27,110 nucleotides of DNA, from positions 1 to 27,110 of the forward strand of contig CAZDKY010000045.1 of assembly GCA_964506505.1 (NCBI GenBank), in the 5' to 3' direction. Below, one piece after another: positions 22,304 through 27,110 of this stretch. The notes under the pieces are model-generated. The model saw only the letters and a list, made by a program, of their open reading frames with translations. It was not told the DNA's origin and did not search any database. The position numbers were made by a program, and so were the translations under genes. Origin of the DNA: M55B129 sp964506505 (GTDB taxonomy: Bacteria > Bacillota > Dethiobacteria > DTU022). Every line of letters starts with the position of its first letter. The first letter of the stretch is position 1.

Positions 22304-22728
22304 TCGGCTACACCACCCGTTTCAGCTCTTCTAACAAACTTGGTTTTGATAGGCAATTTATTGGCGGCCAGTCGCATCGCTTCCTTGGCCAAGTCTTCTT
22401 CCACTCCGGCCAGTTCAAACATAATCCGACCCGGTTTGACCACTGCTACCCAGTATTCCGGGGCGCCTTTACCTTTACCCATCCTCGTTTCAGCCGGCTT
22501 TTCAGTTACCGGCTTATCGGGAAAGATACGGATCCATACTTTTCCGCCCCTTTTGATAAATCTGGTCATGGCAATACGCGCTGCTTCGATCTGCTGGCTG
22601 GTAATCCATGAAGGTTCCAGAGCTTGCAGGCCAAATTCACCGTACTGCACTGCCGTACCGCCCTTGGCCCGGCCTTTCATCCGACCGCGATGCTGGCGGC
22701 GATATTTTACCCGCTTAGGCATTAACAT
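22300..22728 (-). CDS. rplP: 50S ribosomal protein L16
   Basis: L16 helps position tRNA in the A and P sites. It begins MLMPKRVKYRRQHRGRMKG and contains WITSQQIEAARIAMTRFIKR, GKVWIRIFPDKPVTEKP and GKGAPEYWVAVVKPGRI. The 142 residues are normal. It overlaps the end of rpsC by 14 bases and rpmC by four. Confidence 0.97.
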   Translation of the reverse strand: MLMPKRVKYRRQHRGRMKGRAKGGTAVQYGEFGLQALEPSWITSQQIEAARIAMTRFIKRGGKVWIRIFPDKPVTEKPAETRMGKGKGAPEYWVAVVKPGRIMFELAGVEEDLAKEAMRLAANKLPIKTKFVRRAETGGVAE

Positions 22729-23395
22729 TGCTGTCTACCTCCTCCGCAGGCTTTTCTACACCCGTCTTGGCGGGCAAAATTTCTCCCTTGTAGATCCAGA
22801 CTTTCACACCGATCCGCCCGTAGGTGGTTTTTGCCTCGGTAAAACCGTAGTCGATATCGGCACGCAGCGTCTGCAGGGGAACTGTTCCTTCATGGTAATT
22901 TTCATTACGAGCCATTTCGGAACCACCCAGACGTCCACTGCAGGCAATTTTTACACCTTTGGCTCCGTTGCGCATAGCCCGGAAAACGGCCTGCTTCATC
23001 GCCCTTCTAAACGCTATTCGCCGTTCGAGTTGCTGAGCAACGCTTGCTGAAACCAGGTTTGCGTCCAGTTCAGGCTTCTTAATTTCAATAATATTTAAAT
23101 GCACTTTCTTATCGGTCATCGCTTCCAGCTGCTTGCGTAATTCTTCAACACCGGTGCCGCCGCGGCCGATCACCATACCGGGTTTGGCAGTGTGAATGTT
23201 GATCCGTAAATTACTGGCAGCCCGCTCAATCTCAACACGTGAAAGCGAAGCACCTTCAAGCTTCTTCTGAATATACTTTCTGATTTCCAGATCTTCATGC
23301 AACAGCTCCTTGTAGTTCTTTCCGGCAAACCAGCGAGCATCCCAATCGCGTATAATTCCAATCCGGAAACCGATGGGGCTTACTTTTTGTCCCAC
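22715..23395 (-). CDS. rpsC: 30S ribosomal protein S3
   Basis: S3 is part of the mRNA entry helicase site. The 226 residues begin with GQKVSPIGFRIGIIRDW and include the KH-domain loop VIGRGGTGVEEL and the C-terminal LGGSEMARNENYHEGTVPLQ. The start is GTG and shares one base with the rplV stop (TAGTG). The SD is GGGGG about seven bases upstream, within rplV. Confidence 0.97.
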   Translation of the reverse strand: MGQKVSPIGFRIGIIRDWDARWFAGKNYKELLHEDLEIRKYIQKKLEGASLSRVEIERAASNLRINIHTAKPGMVIGRGGTGVEELRKQLEAMTDKKVHLNIIEIKKPELDANLVSASVAQQLERRIAFRRAMKQAVFRAMRNGAKGVKIACSGRLGGSEMARNENYHEGTVPLQTLRADIDYGFTEAKTTYGRIGVKVWIYKGEILPAKTGVEKPAEEVDSNVNA

Positions 23396-23739
23396 TATTT
23401 GACCCCCTTTCTTTCTTTGACTACAACCGTTATATGGCTGGTCCGTTTTAAGATCAGAAAACGCCTGCCCCTGGCCCGTGGTTGAACCCTTTTCATAGTC
23501 GGCCCCTCATCAACATAAGCCCGATTAATGTAGAGTGTTCCCCTGTTCAGTTCCAGGTTATTCTCGGCATTGGCCGCCGCAGAATTTACCACCTTGGCCA
23601 CAACCGATGCAGCCCGCCGTGGCGTATACCGCAATATGCTCAGCGCTTCATCAAGATCTTTGTTGCGAATTAAATCGACAACGGCCCTCACTTTACGCGG
23701 CGCCAGGCGCACGTAACGGGCCTGTGCTTTTGCTTCCAT
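23395..23739 (-). CDS. rplV: 50S ribosomal protein L22
   Basis: L22 lines the exit tunnel. The 114 residues show AQARYVRLAPRKVRAVVDLI, AANAENNLELNRGTLYI (before the tunnel loop) and the loop region GPTMKRVQPRARGRRFLI. It lies between rpsS and rpsC as usual. Confidence 0.97.
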   Translation of the reverse strand: MEAKAQARYVRLAPRKVRAVVDLIRNKDLDEALSILRYTPRRAASVVAKVVNSAAANAENNLELNRGTLYINRAYVDEGPTMKRVQPRARGRRFLILKRTSHITVVVKERKGVK

Positions 23740-23761
23740 AAATATTCCTGCCTCCTCTGCC

Positions 23762-24046
23762 CTACTTCAAGCTGATAGAGCGTTCGGTATGGTGCCCGTG
23801 CCCCCGGAAGGTGCGGGTCGGAGCAAATTCGCCCAGTTTATGCCCAACCATATCTTCACTGATAAAAACCGGCACATGACGTCGTCCATCGTGAACGGCA
23901 ATTGTATGCCCGACCATATCGGGGAAAATGGTTGAACGGCGGGACCAGGTTTTAATAACCTTTTTTTCTCCCTTTTCGTTCATCTGTTCAATTTTTTTCA
24001 TCAGGCTGGCCTCAACATAGGGGCCTTTCTTCAGTGAACGCGACAA
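23762..24046 (-). CDS. rpsS: 30S ribosomal protein S19
   Basis: S19 is in the small-subunit head. The 94 residues show SRSLKKGPYVEASLMKKIE, KTWSRRSTIFPDMVGHTIAV and GHKLGEFAPTRTFRGHGHH. The start is TTG with GGGAGG about 11 bases upstream. A 73-base gap before it, after rplB, shows no recognisable element. Confidence 0.97.
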   Translation of the reverse strand: MSRSLKKGPYVEASLMKKIEQMNEKGEKKVIKTWSRRSTIFPDMVGHTIAVHDGRRHVPVFISEDMVGHKLGEFAPTRTFRGHGHHTERSISLK

Positions 24047-24119
24047 TTTATGTCAACCTCCCTTTCAGGCGGAAAAAAGATTTAAACTACATCAAAATGG
24101 CCTAAATCGTTTCCTCCTG

Positions 24120-24950
24120 CTACTTCTTACGGCGACGGACAATAAGCCTGTCCGAACCCTTATTTTTCTGGCGGGTTTTGTACCCCAGGGTCGGTTTGCC
24201 CCAGGGGGTAACCGGCCTCTTTAAACCGATCGGCGCCCTGCCTTCACCGCCACCATGGGGATGATCACAGGGATTCATAACCGAACCGCGAACAGTCGGT
24301 CTTTTGCCAAGCCAGCGGTTTCGGCCTGCTTTGCCAACAGTTAAGTTTTCATGTTCAATATTACCAATCTGTCCAACGGTTGCCCGACATTCCAAAGGAA
24401 CAAGGCGTACTTCACCCGAGGGCAACCGCAGATGTCCCATCTTGCCTTCCTTGGCCGCCAGCTGGGCAGCTGCTCCAGCGGAACGTGCCAGCTGTCCGCC
24501 GTACCCGCGCTTCATTTCTATGTTGTGAACAAAGGTGCCCACAGGTATAGAACTGAGAGGCATTGCATTGCCGGGTCGAACTTCCACTCTTTCTCCCGAA
24601 ACGACATTCTGCCCGGCGCGCAATCCAAGAGGGGCCAGAATGTATCTCTTTTCACCGTCAGCGTAATACAGCAGAGCAATATTGGCCGAACGGTTGGGAT
24701 CATATTCAATTCCAGCTACCTTCGCCGGAACTCCGTCTTTATCCCGTTTAAAATCAATAATCCGGTAACTACGTTTGTGGCCGCCACCATGATGACGTAC
24801 TGTTATCCTGCCAGAAGAATTACGGCCTGCTTTTTTCTTCAACGGAGCCAGGAGTGACTTTTCCGGCTCATTCTTGGTAATCTCATCAAACGTCGATACA
24901 GTGGCAAACCGCCGCCCCGGCGAAGTGGGTTTAAAATGTTTAACAGCCAT
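24120..24950 (-). CDS. rplB: 50S ribosomal protein L2
   Basis: L2 is a core protein near the peptidyl transferase centre. The 276 residues show VKHFKPTSPGRRFATVSTFD, RITVRHHGGGHKRSYRIIDF and the conserved NPCDHPHGGGEGRAPIG with the histidine linked to activity. GGAGG precedes ATG 24950. It lies between rplW and rpsS. Confidence 0.98.
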   Translation of the reverse strand: MAVKHFKPTSPGRRFATVSTFDEITKNEPEKSLLAPLKKKAGRNSSGRITVRHHGGGHKRSYRIIDFKRDKDGVPAKVAGIEYDPNRSANIALLYYADGEKRYILAPLGLRAGQNVVSGERVEVRPGNAMPLSSIPVGTFVHNIEMKRGYGGQLARSAGAAAQLAAKEGKMGHLRLPSGEVRLVPLECRATVGQIGNIEHENLTVGKAGRNRWLGKRPTVRGSVMNPCDHPHGGGEGRAPIGLKRPVTPWGKPTLGYKTRQKNKGSDRLIVRRRKK

Positions 24951-24969
24951 TCAGTACTCCCTCCTTCTA

Positions 24970-25263
24970 CTAGCGGTTTTCAAACAGCTCGATCGGTTTG
25001 CTGCCTTCGGCCAGTGTAATAACCGCTTTTTTCCAGCTGGGCTGCTTACCCTCCGGGTAACGGCCCAGGCGTTTTCTTTTGCCCTTGTAGTTAATAGTAT
25101 TAACTGCCTCAACTTTTACTTCAAAAATTTCTTCAAGGGCTCTTTTAATTTCAATCTTATTGGCCTTGCCCGAAACGACAAAAGTATATTTACTGTCTTC
25201 CATCAGGTCAGAAGATTTTTCGCTGATCAGGGGACGGATTATAATATCTCGTGCATCTTTCAT
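24970..25263 (-). CDS. rplW: 50S ribosomal protein L23
   Basis: L23 is the tunnel-exit docking site for trigger factor and SRP. The 97 residues include DIIIRPLISEKSSDLMED, YTFVVSGKANKIEIKRALEE and VNTINYKGKRKRLGRYPEGK. Its ATG overlaps the rplD stop as ATGA. Confidence 0.97.
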   Translation of the reverse strand: MKDARDIIIRPLISEKSSDLMEDSKYTFVVSGKANKIEIKRALEEIFEVKVEAVNTINYKGKRKRLGRYPEGKQPSWKKAVITLAEGSKPIELFENR

Positions 25264-25886
25264 CCGCCGAACACCTCCTCAACCTGCTGCAGTGCTTCGC
25301 GGCTCATAACCAGATAATTATAAGTAAGTATATCGAGCACGTTGAGCTGCCGCGCAAGAATGGTTTTTACCTTTGGCAGGTTGCGCGACGCCAGATTCAG
25401 ATTGTTGTCTGACGCAGCACTGACAAGCAGAGCTCCTCCGCTGATTTTAAGTTTGTCCAGAATGGCGACAACTTTTTTTGTCTGCGGCGTATCTATACCA
25501 AAATCGTCTATTACCATCAGTTTGCCTTCGTTGACTTTATCGCTTAGGGCTGTTTTTAAAGCAGCCCGTCGCATTTTTTTCGGTACTTTCGTTCCGAAAT
25601 CGCGCGGGTGAGGTCCAAAAACAACACCTCCGCCGCTCCAGATGGGAGAGCGGGTGCTTCCGTGACGTGCCCTACCGGTTCCCTTTTGCGGCCAGGGCTT
25701 GCTGCCGCCGCCCCGCACTTCGCTACGGTCCTTGCTCGACGCCGTACCATGCCGGCGACCGGCCGCCTGCGACACCGCAGTTTGGTAAAGAGCTCCTTTT
25801 TTCAGCGGCGCCCCGAAAAGTGCGGCCTGGACTTCGATCTCGTCCACCTGCTCGCCGTCTTTATTATAAAGTGATATTTTGAGCAT
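25260..25886 (-). CDS. rplD: 50S ribosomal protein L4
   Basis: L4 binds 23S rRNA near the exit tunnel and represses the S10 operon in some bacteria. The 208 residues contain the tunnel loop GGGSKPWPQKGTGRARHGS and WSGGGVVFGPHPRDF. GGAGATG-type SD lies just before ATG 25886. It follows rplC by 33 bases. Confidence 0.97.
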   Translation of the reverse strand: MLKISLYNKDGEQVDEIEVQAALFGAPLKKGALYQTAVSQAAGRRHGTASSKDRSEVRGGGSKPWPQKGTGRARHGSTRSPIWSGGGVVFGPHPRDFGTKVPKKMRRAALKTALSDKVNEGKLMVIDDFGIDTPQTKKVVAILDKLKISGGALLVSAASDNNLNLASRNLPKVKTILARQLNVLDILTYNYLVMSREALQQVEEVFGG

Positions 25887-25919
25887 ATTCAGGGCATCTC
25901 CTTTCTATGGGTTTTCCGA

Positions 25920-26549
25920 TTACTTGTTCTTGACCGATTCCTTAACCTCAACCAGGCCGCCTCTTGGGCCAGGCACGGAACCTTTGATCAAGATGATGTT
26001 TTTCTCCGCATCGGCTTCCACTACGAAGAGGCCCTGCACGGTGCGGCGCCAGCCTCCCTTGCGACCGGGAAGCCTGCGTCCTTTAAATACACGCGCCGGT
26101 GCGACAGATCCCAGCGAACCGGGTCCACGGTGATAGTGTGAGCCATGTGTTTTGGGACCTCTGCTGAAACCCATTTTTTTAATCGAGCCGGTAAATCCTT
26201 TACCCCTGGCCACGGCGCTGATATCGACATAATCGCCGGCGGAAAACAAATCGGCTTTTATTTCCTGTCCCGGACTGTACCTGGTAAGATCGTCAACCCT
26301 GAATTCCCGCAGATAGCGCATCGGCTTTAGTTTCGCTTTCTGAAAATGCCCCTTCAGGGGGCGGTTGGCCCTCTGCTCTTTTTTATCTATAAAGCCAAGC
26401 TGAATACTGTTATAACCATCGCTGGCCTCATCTTTAACCTGGATCACACGGCACGGACCCGCTTCCAGAACAGTTACCGGAATAGCCCGTCCTTCTTCAT
26501 TATAGACCTGAGTCATGCCAACTTTGCGTGCCAGTATTGTTTTAGTCAT
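25920..26549 (-). CDS. rplC: 50S ribosomal protein L3
   Basis: L3 starts 23S rRNA assembly and reaches to the peptidyl transferase centre. Family blocks are TKTILARKVGMTQVYNEEG at the start, KGFTGSIKKMGFSRGPKTHG and PGRKGGWRRTVQGLFVVEAD. TTG 26555, ATG 26552 and ATG 26549 are all in frame behind one GGAGG; I use ATG 26549 because it gives the usual N-terminus (209 residues, spacing ten). ATG 26552, with spacing seven, is equally possible. Confidence 0.96.
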   Translation of the reverse strand: MTKTILARKVGMTQVYNEEGRAIPVTVLEAGPCRVIQVKDEASDGYNSIQLGFIDKKEQRANRPLKGHFQKAKLKPMRYLREFRVDDLTRYSPGQEIKADLFSAGDYVDISAVARGKGFTGSIKKMGFSRGPKTHGSHYHRGPGSLGSVAPARVFKGRRLPGRKGGWRRTVQGLFVVEADAEKNIILIKGSVPGPRGGLVEVKESVKNK

Positions 26550-26571
26550 CATCAATCCACCTCCCGCCTGT

Positions 26572-26880
26572 CTAGAGCTTTATCTCAATGTCCACTCCGG
26601 CAGGCAAATCAAGCCTCATTAAAGCGTCGATCGTTTTCGGTGTTGGATCCAATATATCGATCAAACGCTTGTGAGTGCGCATTTCGAATTGCTCCCGGGA
26701 GTCTTTATATTTATGCGGCGCCCTGATAACGGTGTACAAACTTCTTTCTGTCGGTAAGGGCACGGGCCCTGATACTTCGGCCCCTGTTCGGCGCGCCGTT
26801 TCAACAATTTTACCGGCAGACTGATCCAGCAGCTGATGGTCAAATGCCCTCAGCCTGATTCTGATCTTTTGATTAGCCAT
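26572..26880 (-). CDS. rpsJ: 30S ribosomal protein S10
   Basis: S10 is in the small-subunit head and also serves as NusE in antitermination. The 102 residues match the family throughout: KIRIRLRAFDHQLLDQSAGK, PVPLPTERSLYTVIRAPHKY, SREQFEMRTHKRLIDILDPT. GGAGGA precedes the ATG. It is the first gene of the S10 part of the cluster, about 100 bases after tuf. Confidence 0.98.
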   Translation of the reverse strand: MANQKIRIRLRAFDHQLLDQSAGKIVETARRTGAEVSGPVPLPTERSLYTVIRAPHKYKDSREQFEMRTHKRLIDILDPTPKTIDALMRLDLPAGVDIEIKL

Positions 26881-26933
26881 CGATTGTCCTCCTTAGTCGC
26901 CTGATTTAATCAAGGCTGCTCAGTAAAAATTAC

Positions 26934-26948
26934 CCGGCCGCCGGCCGG
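26934..26948 (-). terminator. GC-rich hairpin between tuf and rpsJ
   Basis: CCGGCC (26934-26939) and GGCCGG (26943-26948) form a perfect six-pair stem with a three-base loop. On the minus strand it is followed after four bases by TTTTT (26929-26925). It may be a weak terminator or attenuator at the str-S10 boundary. No convincing promoter for rpsJ was seen downstream of it, so some read-through seems required. Confidence 0.5.
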
Positions 26949-26980
26949 CAACCTTTTACTTCATCGCTATTTGCCTCATC

Positions 26981-27110
26981 TTATTCATAAATACCGGTAA
27001 CTACACCTGCGCCAACGGTGCGACCGCCTTCGCGAATAGCAAAACGCACCCCTTCTTCAATGGCGATCGGGGTAATCAGTTCAATATCCATGTTCACGTT
27101 GTCGCCGGGC
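26981..27110 (-). CDS. tuf: Elongation factor Tu, C-terminal end only (cut by the window)
   Basis: The last 42 codons of a minus-strand frame read PGDNVNMDIELITPIAIEEG at the window edge and end FAIREGGRTVGAGVVTGIYE with a TAA at 26983-26981. This is the domain III end of EF-Tu, the GTPase that brings aminoacyl-tRNA to the ribosome. The 5' part lies outside the window. Position before rpsJ is the standard str-S10 junction. Confidence 0.96.
   Translation of the reverse strand, partial: PGDNVNMDIELITPIAIEEGVRFAIREGGRTVGAGVVTGIYE

Noticed and set aside
1..27110. CRISPR arrays, insertion sequences, tRNA or rRNA genes, defence systems
   Set aside because: No regular spaced repeats, transposase motifs or RNA gene signatures were seen; the window is almost fully filled by housekeeping and cofactor genes.

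Overview
The window has about 50% GC and two gene blocks that converge at a hairpin near position 6620. The large block (about 6670-27110, minus strand) is a ribosomal protein supercluster. Its gene order (tuf, S10-spc-alpha genes, rplQ, ecfA1-ecfA2-ecfT, truA, rplM, rpsI), Shine-Dalgarno (SD) sequences of the GGAGG type, zinc-type S14 and S4, and a KOW-domain gene between map and infA point to an anaerobic Firmicute (Clostridia in the broad sense). Species cannot be named from this window.

Positions 1-6510 (plus strand) hold a molybdenum/tungsten cofactor operon. A sigma-A-like extended -10 promoter is followed by an RNA leader that matches the molybdenum-cofactor (Moco) riboswitch in sequence and fold, a terminator-like hairpin and a possible short leader peptide. 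Then come moeA, a moeA fused to a periplasmic-binding-protein-like domain, moaA, a mobB-moaC fusion and a MOSC-mogA fusion. Together these cover GTP to cyclic pyranopterin (MoaA, MoaC), adenylylation (MogA), metal insertion (MoeA) and accessory delivery or GTP-binding steps (MobB, MOSC). The MPT synthase genes moaD and moaE are absent here.

Positions 6674-7736 hold a geranylgeranylglyceryl-phosphate-synthase family gene of the archaeal (group II-like) type rather than the Bacillus PcrB type. It has its own promoter, whose -35 box lies in a 16-bp inverted repeat. A terminator for the ribosomal cluster lies upstream of it.

Positions 7737-27110, read in the direction of transcription (right to left), run: tuf (3' end only), rpsJ, rplC, rplD, rplW, rplB, rpsS, rplV, rpsC, rplP, rpmC, rpsQ, rplN, rplX, rplE, rpsZ, rpsH, rplF, rplR, rpsE, rpmD, rplO, secY, map, KOW gene, infA, rpmJ, rpsM, rpsK, rpsD, rpoA, rplQ, ecfA1, ecfA2, ecfT, truA, rplM, rpsI. 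Adenylate kinase (adk), usually between secY and map, is missing. Many of these genes start with TTG or GTG behind a strong SD, and several overlap. The ribosomal genes themselves are ordinary. The more interesting signals are the Moco leader with its overlapping short ORF, the two fused Moco proteins, the archaeal-type lipid gene with its palindromic promoter, and the missing adk. I found no CRISPR array, insertion sequence, rRNA or tRNA.
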